A stretch of DNA of 64,000 bases from Balaenoptera acutorostrata (Eukaryota; Chordata; Mammalia; Artiodactyla; Balaenopteridae): assembly GCF_949987535.1 (NCBI RefSeq), contig NC_080081.1, positions 50,247,153 through 50,311,152 on the forward strand. The letters run 5' to 3'. The position numbers and the translations under genes are program-made. Positions 47,401-58,818 of this stretch are shown one piece after another; the stretch's first letter is position 1, and each line of letters opens with the position of its first letter. The notes beneath the pieces were generated by a model. The model worked only from the letters and a program-made list of their open reading frames with translations, was not told where the DNA came from and ran no database searches.

Positions 47401-49863
47401 TCTTGAAATACTTAGGAGCTTGACTGAGCAGTATTGAACAACATTTATGAGCCTAAAAAACTGCTTGGCCACAGAGCAAGTAGTATTCAAATCAGCATTA
47501 CTTCTGTTACAGGCATCTAGCGTTTTGGCTCCAACCAGGATTATCTCCAACAGAGCACAAAGGACCTGTTATGGCTCTGGCACCATCATTCCAATTCCAG
47601 TCCTACCCCATTCTGCTTGCATCTCACTCCACTTCTCCTAAACTAAAGAAAGACTTAATGTATGTTGATTCAACTGATATTGTATATTAACAATATAAAT
47701 CCTGAATTTTATAGTTCTGCATTAGAAAACTATTTTTTTCTTACTATATCTACTTTATCTCCCTTCCTGCTTTCTCAAATTTGCTATTATTATTAACCAA
47801 CCATAAGATTGCATATGATCACGTATCAGAAAGATTAAAGGATTCTAGAAGGCCAGAAGAGGGAAGATCTGGAAGAAAAAAGATCATTATATGTATCTAG
47901 AAGAGAAGTAATAAACACTCCTACAAGGCAAGGAACATGGCCACAAATAAGGTAGATAGATGTTGAATCTCAGAAACCTTTCAAAATTTATTCTGGATCG
48001 CAAGAAGAATAAATAATTAATGAAAATTCCTGAAAATGTTCTCCAAAATACTCATTTCTATTTTGGATAAAGATTATGCCAAAATTTTCCAATTGCATTA
48101 TATACTCTAGCGTTGCTCCCTGACTCTTATTTTTTAATCTGTTTGCCTCATCAAGTTCCTTATGCCCCTGGAGGATCAAGACTCTGAGGTCCTGGTATAT
48201 TCTTACATGCTCTATTCCTTGAGAATACACTCAATAGTCACACTTCTGAATTTGAACAGAATGCTACCATTGATATAAAGGAAGATGAAATTTAAATGAT
48301 ATCAAATACTATTGGTAATCTATAATAAGAATGACCACCCCTTACAAATTACTCAATCCATTTATGAGAGTGTAGCGTCAGTTTTCAGAATGATCCCAGG
48401 GCCTAAACAAAATTATACATAATAGCTCTCTTTTGCTATGAGATACACAGTATTTAAAGTAACATCAGATCTGTCTGTTAAATACCATATTTATATAAAA
48501 TTCTGAAGTTCTCTATTTATTATTGAGGGTACCATTTTCAATAAAATAAATAAATCCTACTTGACATATATCCACTGAAACATGGAGGTCAGAATATTTT
48601 CCCCTTAAGGGAATTTTGTAAACCAGGGACACTGTTATTGAAATTAAAATCTATGTTTAAATAATCATCTCTTTATAATTTTAAATTATGAAAACAGTGA
48701 CTATTCTGAAAAACCTACACCTCAGCAACTATTAAGTTTCTTTCATCTCTCCTAGGTTTCTCCTTTTGGCCTTTTTTTTTTTTTTTTTTTTTTGATTCTA
48801 CTACATTGTTGGGTCAAATGTGCCAGTTTCTCTCTTTTGTTTTAAGGTAGCTGCCTCTGTATTTTATGCTTTATCTGACAGCTACCATCAACATATGAAT
48901 TAATTAATAAGTCCTTGTAATTTTAGATTCTTGAAAGGGTTAATGCAGCTTCCAAAAAAGCCTGATTTGTATGCAGTGAGAAAGCTATTCTCTGGCATGC
49001 AGTAGTTAGTAAAAACTGTTTGGTTTACAAGGACAAATTTAAAATTCTAGCGACTTAAATAATACTGTGAGTTTCAGACCCAAAACTATTTAAACATACT
49101 ACTATGGAGGAGATGTTTTCCTTGTGCTTTTATCGCCTGTGTAAGCTAACCCCATCTCTAATAATGACACCATTTTTGATGACATGGGTGAATGCATCTA
49201 AAATTCAAGTCATTCTCCTAGCAAAGTGGTAATTCTTAAGGAAGGTCAATGAAAACATGCCTATTAAGCTGAAATCTTTGTAAGAAGGAAGCAAGATCGT
49301 CTTACTAGTTTTTCTCTCCTGCCTGCTATCTGATCTCTGTTGGGATGTATTTCTATTTACTAGTTTAAATCCTACTGTTCACCCTGTTTCTAGCACTTGT
49401 TTGTTTTCAATTGCTAGAGACAAGTAAACAGACTCAGTATCATTTTTAGCATTCTCAGAAAACAGAGTTAATTCAGATGCAACTAATCCTCTCTAACTTA
49501 TTATTTACTAATCAATGCTTGCCAATGGGATTTGGGAGTCCCAGAAGATGGATTTTTTAAAAAGATTTTAATATTATTATATTTTAATGATGTTCTGGTC
49601 TCCAAAATCTATTCATTAACTTCATAGAACTCTACTCTAGAGATAGATCTAAAGTTTCAGTTAAGTTACCTTAAATTTGATGGACATGGTTCCAAAAGAA
49701 CAGATGGGTGCCTTGCTCAGATGAGTATTTTTAAAAATGTAATTTTTTTAAAGAAATAAGTAATACAAAATATGTTTTCTTTCAAGATTTAAAGCTGTGG
49801 GAAAAATATATGAAACTATACTTTTCCATAAATAATTCTTACAAAAATTACTTATATTACAAT

Positions 49864-49881
49864 AATTAAAAAATAAACTGA
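49864..49881. repeat. Left target-site duplication of the composite L1
   Basis: AATTAAAAAATAAACTGA abuts the first base of an L1 5' end at 49882. The same sequence with one extra A in the A-run occurs at 57293-57311, directly after the L1 3' end. The A-rich part makes a chance match easier, but TAAACTGA is not L1 sequence and both copies abut the element ends. Confidence 0.75.
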
Positions 49882-49989
49882 GGAGAGACCTTCAAGATGG
49901 TGGAGGAGTAAGACGTGGGGATCACCTTCCTCCCCACAAATACATCAGAAATACATCTACATGGGCAACAACTCCTGGAGAATATACTG
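49882..49989 (+). mobile_element. Detached L1 5'-end fragment (~108 bp)
   Basis: It aligns from its first base with the L1 5' end at 51271: both contain GAGACCTTCAAGATGGTGG, then 'aggagtaagacgtgg', then 'atacatcagaaatacatcta'. Similarity ends at 'actg' (49986-49989), after which the DNA is unrelated to L1. A few substitutions separate the copies, so this is not a recent exact duplication. Confidence 0.9.
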
Positions 49990-50053
49990 TTATGAGAGAA
50001 AAAATAAGATACTTTTATTTAGAACAATAATAGACAAATTACCACCTATTTTG

Positions 50054-50228
50054 TTAAATGAAGTTTTATTAGAACACGGGGCCACAGTCAGTCATTTTTT
50101 TACATATTGTCTATGGCTATGTTCATGATACAAGGGCAGAAGTGAATCTCTGCAAAAGAGATTGTATGGCCTACAAAGCCTAAAATATTTACCATCTGGA
50201 CCTTTAAGAAAAAGTTTGTAGACCTCTG
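50054..50228 (-). mobile_element. hAT-Charlie-type MER element, old copy
   Basis: The segment from 'gaagttttattagaacacgg' through 'tacatattgtctatggctat', 'gtatggcctacaaagcctaa', 'aatatttaccatctggacct' to 'aaaaagtttgtagacctctg' is the reverse complement of a common mammalian MER DNA transposon whose sense strand begins 'caaactttttctgtaaaggg'. It marks this part of the composite insertion as ordinary genomic DNA rather than L1 5' UTR. Subfamily not determined. Confidence 0.7.
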
Positions 50229-50614
50229 ACTTGGGATAGATATTTTGAGTCTCAAGCTGGATCTTAATACTTTTATTTTCCCTCTTTTAGCAAGATAATA
50301 TCTGTGAAAGCCAGGTGTTGAGGATTTTTAAGAATGATTTTTTTAAAATTTCCTTAAACCTCATATACCAACCAAGTTCTAAATCTGCTGGTCTATTATA
50401 CGGTAGAGTTTGTTCTAATTAGAGCTAAACTATGAACCTTCTTGCTCTATGGTAGTAGGATGATGTGATTTTCTAAACCATGGTAGAGACTCATCAATAG
50501 ATCTTGAAATCAATTTTCTGGTTGTAACTAAATTTTTTTAAGTGAAATAGACAAAGGTAGAAAAATAGAGAGTAAAGGCAAGATTGCTTATAAAAGCTTT
50601 GTTTCAATTTGATA

Positions 50615-50663
50615 ACACACACACACACACACAGACACACAGACACACACACACACACACACA
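50615..50663. repeat. (AC)n microsatellite with AG interruptions
   Basis: About 24 dinucleotide units, interrupted twice by AG (near 50633 and 50641). Confidence 0.93.
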
Positions 50664-51270
50664 AGTTCTGGTTTACCATATATCGACATCAATTAGAAAA
50701 TGTCTGGAAGTCATTGGTTAATGAAATATGAAGCTTGTAGCCCAAGTGTTGTGGAGCATTAAGGGTGATGGAGTTAAGTGTGACTATACTGTTCCCATCT
50801 CATCCTTAGGGACCAAAGATTGGGAGAAGGAGAAGAGTAGAGGATATTTAATGGAGGACATTGGCACCCCTTCTGATCTAGTATTCTAGAAGGAGATCTC
50901 TTTGAAGACTTCTTTGGGCAAAAAACCAAGGGCATGCCAAGGAGATTTAGAAAGGCTGTGGGTATATTCTGCATTTATTCACTTCTAAAATGACCTGGAT
51001 TATTGTACTAGAGTATAGATGAGGGTTGGAGCTGAGTCTGAAGAAATATTCTTGTTTTCCCAAGGTCTGCTTTGTGTTTTACAAATTTATCCACATGATT
51101 CATGGAGGGGAGGTAGAAATATAGAGGGCCCAATATACTGTTAAGCAAATAGCCCACGATGTTCAGTTACTTTGAGACTGAAAGTAAATGGCAGAGATGT
51201 AGGTCTGACACTCCCTTTTCCCTCTCCCAAAGCCAGATGACAATAGTGATTCCCAAAATGACCAGTGTAG

Positions 51271-53487
51271 GGGGGAGACCTTCAAGATGGTGGAGGAGTA
51301 AGACGTGGAGTTCACCTTCCTCTTCACAGATACATCAGAAATACATCTACATGTGGAACAATTCCTATAGAACAACTACTGAACGCTGGCAGAAGACCTA
51401 AGACTTCCCAAAAGGCAACTCCCCACGTACCTGGGTAGGGCAAAAGAAAAAAGGAAAAACAGAGACAAAAGAATAGGGATGGGACCTGCACCTTGGGGAG
51501 GGAGCTGTGAAGGAGGAAAAGTTTCCACACACTAGGGAGCCCCTTCATTGACAGAGACAGCGGTGGGGGGTGGGGGCAGTGGGGGATGGGGGGCGGGAAT
51601 CTTCCGAGACACGGAGGAGAGCACAGCAACAGGGGTGCAGAGGGCAAAGCAGAGAAATTCCCTCACAGAGGATCAGTGCCGACCAGCACTCACCAGCCTG
51701 AGAGCCTTGTCTACCCACCCTCCAGGCCGGGTGGGGGCTGGGAGCTGAGGCTCAGGCTTCAGAGGTCAGATCCCAGGAGAGGACTGGGGTTGGTTGCATG
51801 AACACAGCCTGAAGTGGGCTAGTGCCCCACAGCTAGCCGGGACGGAGTCCGAGAAAAAGTCTGGAACTGCCTAAGGGACAAGAGACCATTGTTCCGGGGT
51901 GTCCAAGGAGAGGGGATTCAGAGCACCACCTAAATGAGCTCCAGAGACTGGCACAAGCCACGGATATCAGTGTGGACACCAGAGACGGACATGAAATGCT
52001 AAGGCTGCTGCTGCAGCCACCAGGAAGCCTGTGTGAAAGCATAGGACACTATCTACAACTCCCCTCCTTGGAGCATGTGCATTCCACCACTGCCAGAGTG
52101 CCATGATCCAGGGACAACTTCACCAGGAGAACACACGGAGTGCCTCAGGCGGTTGCAACATCATGCCTGCCTCTGCCTCCGCAGGCTCACCCTTCATTAC
52201 GTACCCCTCCCTCCCTCCAGCCTGAGTGAGCCAGAGTCCCCTAATCAGCTGCTCCTTTAACCCCATTGTGTCTGAGTGAAGAACAGATGCCCTCAAGTGA
52301 CATACATGCAGAGGAGGGACCAAATACAAAGCTGAACCCCAGGAGCTGTGTGACCAAAGAAGAGAAAGGGAAATTTCTCCCAGCAGCCTCAGGAGCAGTG
52401 GATAAAATCTTCACAATCAACTTGATGTACCCAGCATCTCTGGAATACCTGAATAGACAACAAATCATCCCAAAATTGAGGCTGTGGACTGTGGGAGCAA
52501 CTGTAGACTTGGGGTTTGCTTTCTATATCTAATTTGTTTCTGGTCTTATGTTTATCTTAGTTTAGTATTTAGAGTTTATTATGATTGGTAGATTTGTTTA
52601 TTGATTTGGTTGCTCTCTTCCTTTTTTTTAATGTATATATATATATATTTTTTTTCCTTTTTCTCTTTTTCTGAGTGTGTATGTGTTTGCTTCTTTGTGT
52701 GATTTTGTCTGTATAGCTTTGCTTTCACCATTTGTCTTAGGGTTCTGTCTGTCTGTTTTATTTTATTTTATTTTTCTTACTATAGTTTTTAGCGCATGTT
52801 ATCATTGGTGGATTTGTTTTTTTGGTTTGGCTGCTCACCTCTTTCTTTTTTCCTTTATTTATTACTTTTTAATTTTTTAATATTTAATAATATTTTTAAA
52901 ATTTCTTGTTTTAAAAACTTTATTTTATATTATATTATGATTTCTTTCTTTCTTTTTTTCTCCACTTTCTTCTGAGCTGTGTGACTGACAGGGTCTTGGT
53001 GTCAGGCCTGTGCCTCTGAGGGCGGAGAGCTGAGTTCAGGACATTGATGCACCAGAGACCTCCCGGCTCCATGTAATATCAAGTGGCGAAAGCTCTCTCA
53101 GAGATCTCAATCTAAACACTAAGACCAGCTCAACTGAATGATCAGCAAGCTACAGTGCTGGACACCCTATGCCAAACAACTAGCAAGACAGGAACACAAC
53201 CCCATCCATTAGCAGAGAGGCCACCTAATATCATAATAAGGTCACGGATGACCCAAAACACACCACCAGTTGGGGTCCTGCACACTAGAAAGACAAGATC
53301 CAGCCTCATTCACGAGAAATCAGGCACAGTCCCCTCCACCAGGAAGCCTACACAAGCCACTGAACCAACCTTAGCCACCGGGGGCAGACACCAAAAACAA
53401 CGGGAAATACAAACGTACAGTCTGTGAAAAGGAGACCCCAAACACAGTAAGTTAAGCAAAATGAGAAGACAGAGAAACACATAGCAG
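51271..53487 (+). promoter_or_regulatory. L1 5' UTR / internal promoter region
   Basis: Begins GGGGGAGACCTTCAAGATGG, the standard style of a full-length L1 start. The first kilobase is the most GC- and CpG-rich part of the window and includes a G-run cluster at 51561-51598. The second half (about 52530-52980) is T-rich and contains a diverged internal direct repeat. It ends before the ORF1 start at 53488. In intact L1s this region drives RNA polymerase II transcription from its first base; activity of this copy is unknown. Confidence 0.75.
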
Positions 53488-53841
53488 ATGAAGGAGAAAG
53501 GGAAAAATCCACCAGACCAAACAAATGAAGAGGAAATAGGCAGCCTACCTGAAAAAGAATTCAGAGTAATGATTGTAAAGATGATTCAAAATCATGGAAT
53601 TAGAATGCAGAAAATACAAGAAACGTTTTACAAGGACCTAGAAGAACTAAAGAGCAAACAAACAATAATGCACAACACAATAAATGAAATTATAAATTCT
53701 CTAGAAGGAATCAATAGCAGAATAACTGAGGTAGAAGAATGCATAGGTGACCTGGAAGATAAAATAGTGGAAATAACTACCACAGAGAAGAATAAAGAAA
53801 AAAGAATGAAAAAAATTGAGGACAACCTTAGAGACCTCTGA
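53488..53841 (+). pseudogene. L1 ORF1p N-terminal fragment (coiled coil)
   Basis: A 117-codon frame starting MKEKGKNPPDQTNEEE with heptad-rich, charged sequence: the N-terminal region and coiled coil through which ORF1p trimerises. It stops at a TGA (53839-53841) where the family has the Trp codon of the conserved LRDLWD-type sequence; reading on gives DYIKHTN. After about 53866 the RNA-recognition and C-terminal domains of ORF1 are missing and ORF2 sequence follows, so no functional ORF1p can be made. Confidence 0.85.
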
Positions 53842-53866
53842 GACTATATTAAACACACCAACAGAA

Positions 53867-56569
53867 GATAAATAGAATGGATAAACCATTAGCCAGACTC
53901 ATCAAGAAAAAAAGGCAGAATACTCAAATCAATAGAATTAGAAATGAAAAAGAAGTAACAACTGACACTGCAAAAATAAAAAGGATCGTGAGAGACTACA
54001 ACAAGCAACTATATGTCAAAAAAAATGGACAACCTGGAAGAAATGGACAAATTCTTAGAAAAGCACAAGTGTCCGAGACTGAACCAGGAAGAAATAGAAA
54101 ATATAAGCAGACCACTTACAAGCACTTTAATTAAGACTGTGATTAAAAATCTTCCAATGAACAAAAGCACAGAACCAGATGGTTTCACAGGCGAATTCTA
54201 CCAAAGATTTAGAGAAGAGCTAACACCTATCCTTTTCAAACTCTTCCAAAACATAGCAGAGAGAGGAACACTCCTAAACTCATTCTACGAGGCCAACACC
54301 GCCCTGATACGAAAACCAGACAAAGATGTTAAAAAGAAACAAAATTACAGGCCAATATCACTGATGAACATAGATGCAAAAATCCTCAACAAAATACTAG
54401 CAAACAGAATCCAACAGCACATTAAAAGGATCATACACCATGAGCAAGTGAGATTTATCCCAGGAATGCAAGAATTCTTCAATATACGCAAATCAGTCAA
54501 GGTGATAAACCATATTAATAAAATGAAGGAGAAAAACCATATGATCATCTCAATAGATGAAGAAAAAGGATTCAACAAAATTCAGCACCCATTTATGATA
54601 AAAACGCTTCAGAAAGAAGGCAAAAAGGGAACATACCTCAACATAATAAAGGCCACATATGACAAAACCACAGCCAACATCATTCTCAATTGTGCAAAAC
54701 TGAAACCATTTCTCTAAGATCAGGAACAAGACAAGGTTGTCCACTCTCACCACTGTTATTCAACATAGTTTTGGAAGTTTTATCCACAGCAATCAGACAA
54801 GAACAAGAAATAAAAGGAATCCAAATTGGAAAAGAAAAAGTAAAGCTGTCACTGTTTGCACATGACATGATACTATCCATAGAGAATCCTAAAGATGCTA
54901 CCAGAAAACTACTAGAGATAATCAATGAATTTAGTAAAGTAGCAGAATACAAAATTAATGCACAGAAATCTCTTGCATTCCTATACACTAATGATGAAAA
55001 ATCTGAAAGAGAAATTAAAGAAACATTCCCATTTACTATTGCAATGAAAAGAATAAAATACCTAGGAATAAACCTACCTAAGGAGACAAAAGACCTATAT
55101 GCAGAAAACTATAAGACACTGATGAAATTAAAGATGATACAAACAGATGGAGAGATATACCATGTTCTTGGATTGGAAGAATCAACTTTATGAAAATGAC
55201 TATACTACCCAAAGCAATCTACAGATTCAGTGCAATCCCTATCAAACTACCAATGGCAGTTTTCAAAAAACTAGAACAAAATATTTCACAATTTGTATGA
55301 AAACACAAAAGACCCCCAAAAGCCAAAACAATCTTGAGAAAGAAAAACGGAGCTGTAGGAATCAGGCTCCTGGATTTCAGACTATACGACAAAGCTACAG
55401 TAATCAAGACAGTATGGTACTGGCCCCAAAACAGAAATATAGGTCAGTGGAACAGGATGGAAAAGCCCATGCACATATGGTCACCTTATTTTTGATAAAA
55501 GAGGCAAGAATACACAAGGGCAAAAAGACAGCCTCTTCAATAAGTGGTGCTGGGGAAACTGGACAGCTACACGTAAAAGAATGAAATTAGAACACTCCTT
55601 AACACCATACACAAAAATAAACTCAAAATGGATTAAATATCTAAATGTAAGGTCAGACAGTACAAAACTCTTAGAGGAAAACATAGGCAGAATACACTAT
55701 AACATACATCACAGCAAGATCCTTTTTGACCCACCTCCTAGAGAAATGGAAAGAAAAACAAAAGTAAACAAATGAGACCTAATGAAACTTAAAAGCTTTT
55801 GCAAAGCAAAGGAAAACCTAAACAAGATGAAAAGACAACCCTCAGAATGGGAGAAGATATTTGCAAATGAAGCAACTGACAAAAGATTAATCTCCAAAAT
55901 TTACAAGCAGCTCATGCAGCTCAATATTTAAAAAAAGCAAACAACCCAATCCAAAAATGGGCAGAAGACCTAAATAGACATTTCTCCAAAGAAGATATAC
56001 AGATTTCCAGTAGTAAACACGTGAAAGAATGCTCAACATCACTAATCATTAGAGAAGTGCAAATTGAAACTACAGTGAGGTATCATCTCACACCATTCAG
56101 AATGGTCCTCATCAAAAAATCTACAAACAATAAATGCTGGAGAGGATGTGGAGAAAAGGGAACCCTCTTGCACTGTTGGTGGGAATGTAAATTGATACAG
56201 CCACTGTGGAGAACAGTATGGAGGTTCCTTAAAAAACTAAAAATAGAACTACCATACCACCCAGCAATCCCACTACTGGGCATATTCCCTGAGAAAACCA
56301 TAATTCAAAAAGAGTCATGTATCACAATGTTTATTTCAGCTGTATTTACAATAGCTAGGACATGGAAGCAACCTTAGTGCCAATCGACAGATGAATGGTT
56401 AAAGAAGATGTGGCACATATATTCAATGGAATATTACTCAGCCATAAAAAGAAATGAAATTGAGTTATTTGTAGTGAGGTGGATGGACATAGAGCTTTTC
56501 ATACGGAGTGAAGTAAGTCAGAAAGAGAAAAACAAATACCATATGCTAACACATATATATGGAATCTAA
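53867..56569 (+). pseudogene. L1 ORF2p remnant without endonuclease domain, frameshifted
   Basis: ORF2 resumes at the linker MDKPLARLIKKKRQ (53877), so the N-terminal endonuclease domain is absent. The frame breaks several times: a shift near 54030; a 1-bp deletion at about 54710 within the LKPF-SGTRQG region; a 4-bp deletion near 55125 in the LMKEIKDD segment; and a Trp-to-stop change near 55297. The catalytic RT motif reads FAHD instead of FADD (about 54856-54867), so an essential aspartate is lost. The C-terminal cysteine motif CWRGCG...LLHCWWEC persists at about 56135-56190. The stop is TAA 56567-56569. Confidence 0.88.
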
Positions 56570-56640
56570 AAAAAAAAAAAAAAAAAAAAAAATTGGTTCT
56601 GAAGAACCTAGGGGCAAGACAGGAATAAAGACTCAGACGT

Positions 56641-56657
56641 AAAGAATGGACTTGAGG
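56641..56657. repeat. Left target-site duplication of the nested SINE
   Basis: AAAGAATGGACTTGAGG is L1 3' UTR sequence and recurs exactly at 56988-57004 after the SINE tail. Confidence 0.93.
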
Positions 56658-56987
56658 GGCTTCCCTGGTGGCGCAGTGGTTGAAAATCTGCCTGCCAATG
56701 CAGGGGACACGGGTTTGAACCCTGGTCTGGGAAGATCCCATATGCCGCAGATCAGCTGGGCCCATGAGCCACAATTACTGAGCCTGCGCGTCTGGATCCT
56801 GTGCTCTGCAACAGGAGAGGCCGTGATAGTGAGAGGCCCTCGCATCGCGATGAAGAGTGGCCCCCACTTGCCACAACTGGAGAAAGCCCTCGCACAGAAA
56901 CAAAGACCCAGCACAGCCATATATAAATAAATAAATTAAAAAAAAAAAAAAGTGAATGGGAAAATTCCTCTTATTAAAAAAAAAAAA
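56658..56987 (+). mobile_element. CHR-type tRNA-derived SINE (cetacean/hippo/ruminant), nested in L1
   Basis: A tRNA-related head starting GGCTTCCCTGGTGGCGCAGT carries a polymerase III A box (TGGCGCAGTGG, 56669-56679) and B box (GGTTTGAACCC, 56712-56722). The body 'gaagagtggcccccacttgc' and 'gagaaagccctcgcacagaa' is typical of the CHR-2 group common in whales. It ends with an AAAT-rich tail, an A-run, a 24-25-bp non-A segment, and a second A-run. An exact 17-bp duplication flanks it. It splits the 3' UTR of the composite L1 and is therefore younger than that L1. Confidence 0.93.
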
Positions 56988-57292
56988 AAAGAATGGACTT
57001 GAGGACACGGGGAGGGGGAAGGGTAAGCTGGGACAAAATGAAAGAGTGGCATGGACATATATACACTACCAAACGTAAAATAGATAGCTAGTGGGAAGCA
57101 GCCGCATAGCACAGGGACATCAGCTTTGTGCTTTGCGACCACCTAGAGGGGTGGGATAGGGAGGACGGGAGGGAGACGCAAGAGGGAGGAGCTAGGAGGG
57201 TATATGTATATGTATAGCTGATTCACTTTGCTATAAAGCAGAAACTAACACACCATTGTAAAGCACTTATACTCCAATAAAGATGTTAAAAA

Positions 57293-57311
57293 AATTAAAA
57301 AAATAAACTGA
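57293..57311. repeat. Right target-site duplication of the composite L1
   Basis: Matches 49864-49881 except for one extra A in the A-run. It follows the L1 end AATAAAGATGTTAAAAAA. Confidence 0.75.
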
Positions 57312-58803
57312 ATCTAAATATCCTCAGTGTGCATCTACGCACATACACAAATGATAATAAATATGTGTTTTCACCAAAAATGCCTCCTGTGAAATGAAAC
57401 TTTTCTGAGAAAACTATTAAAATTGATAGTGTCCCAAAGGTTACTTTAGAATAAAATATAGGCTGTTTGAACAAAAACAATTTGGCCTTTTTCTTACTAA
57501 AACAAATCTTACCATAGCATATTGTTGCTACTATTATTACAGTTCAAAAATATATGAATAGTAGGAAACGAGAGAGTGACATTTTAATTGACATTTTAAA
57601 TAAACCTGTTTTCGAAATTACTTCTCAAAAACCATTCCGCCCTTATTACCTTTACTGTGCTGTAATTTTATCAGAAGCTGGTGTTTTTTACCCTGTAAGA
57701 GTGGGTCATCTCAAGAATGAAAATTTAAGCAAAATCAATAGACTCAATATCCATGTTCTAGAGTAAATACACAGAAATGTACGTTGTAATGGGTTTTACT
57801 GGCAATGACAAGCTATTTTTCTACTAACAGCTTTAATATTTTGTAATCATTAAACACACTGAAGTATAGAAGAAATTGGGGAAAAAAGGCCGTGAAACTC
57901 ACATATAGAAGGAGAGGATGTGAGGCCTTCTGGATCACCCTGCTATGTAATGTAACCGAGGGTCAAAACACTATTGTAGAAGGCTATCCTTGAATCAGAG
58001 CAAAGATAAAAAGGTGTTTTAAAAGAATATGAAGTCTATCCATACATAATGCAGTATAAACATCAAAAGGTGTCTACAGATACTTTCTTATCTTGGAGAG
58101 CACTTTCTGAGCTCTGATAACCATACCCAAAGCAAAGAACAGATAATAAAAGTAAAGTGCATCTCCCATGAGTAATAACAACAGGGAAATAAACATAAGT
58201 GTTTGAGAATTTATTTAATTTTCAGACTTGTAATCTAAACTAATCTAAAAGAAAATCCATATTGACATAACAGGGAGAATTCATCGGGATGGTCTTTTCT
58301 AATTCAGGCATGTTCTGTTTGAGTTTTTCCCTTTAAAAATATGTATGCTCAGTCTCAGAAAGAAGTGATCCTTTGTGCTGTAAAAGTCATTTTTGAGTAG
58401 CTGCTTAACAGTTCCATTATCATAATGAAAATAGTCATAATCTGGACTACTTTGGGCCTTTTTAATCTGACCCAAAGATATTTGCTAGACAATACTATCA
58501 TAAAAAAAAAAAAAGCAAGTCAAATTTGTACACATTCTTTCACAGCAAATTTCTTTGTAATCTTTAGGAAAATGGCAGCAATCTTGTAATTGAACTCTAA
58601 AATTCGTTTAGAGCACTGTAGGATTTAAGTCAGTTGGAGAATGCAGAACCTGCTACTGGACACATAGTTGGGATTATAATTTGTCTGCCTGAAGGAGAGA
58701 AAACTTGAATTTGAGAAAGTATAATTCTAACCTTAAATTTTTAGATGACTTAATTTTTGAGGTTCAGATGAGTGTGTTCCTTGATCTAAGATTATCTACT
58801 ATT
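57312..58803 (-). other. PCDH17 intron, unique sequence
   Basis: AT-rich DNA between two L1 insertions with no recognisable repeat or exon. Confidence 0.5.
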
Positions 58804-58818
58804 AAAATCCAAGTTCCA

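Larger units (their letters stand above)
39483..49863 (-). other. Intron of PCDH17 (distal part)
   Basis: The sequence upstream of the terminal exon's acceptor has no recognisable coding exon. It is AT-rich and mostly unique, with a CA microsatellite at 42897-42919, purine-rich simple sequence at about 41960-42062, and a possible old repeat at 47060-47400. The 89-codon frame at 45916-46185 has no known domain and no good splice context. I treat it as chance. Confidence 0.6.
49882..57292 (+). mobile_element. Composite L1 insertion with upstream non-L1 DNA
   Basis: One probable insertion of about 7.4 kb, antisense to PCDH17 within its intron. In order it holds: an L1 5'-end fragment (49882-49989); about 1.28 kb of non-L1 sequence (49990-51270) that includes an old hAT piece and an AC microsatellite; a full L1 5' end and long 5' UTR (51271-53487); the ORF1 N-terminal region; an internal deletion; ORF2 from the linker before RT to its stop at 56567-56569; and a 3' UTR interrupted by a SINE. 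The target-site duplication matches only the outermost ends. The bases just before 51271 are not repeated after the 3' end. All reading frames are broken, so it is inactive. Confidence 0.75.

Noticed and set aside
51548..52532. Cluster of GC-rich open frames and CpGs resembling a CpG-island promoter
   Set aside because: The region is the L1 5' UTR; the composition belongs to the element, and no host gene starts here.
56658..56730. Possible tRNA gene because of A and B boxes
   Set aside because: The boxes belong to a tRNA-derived SINE; it has no cloverleaf-complete tRNA, and an A-tail with target duplications marks it as a retroposon.
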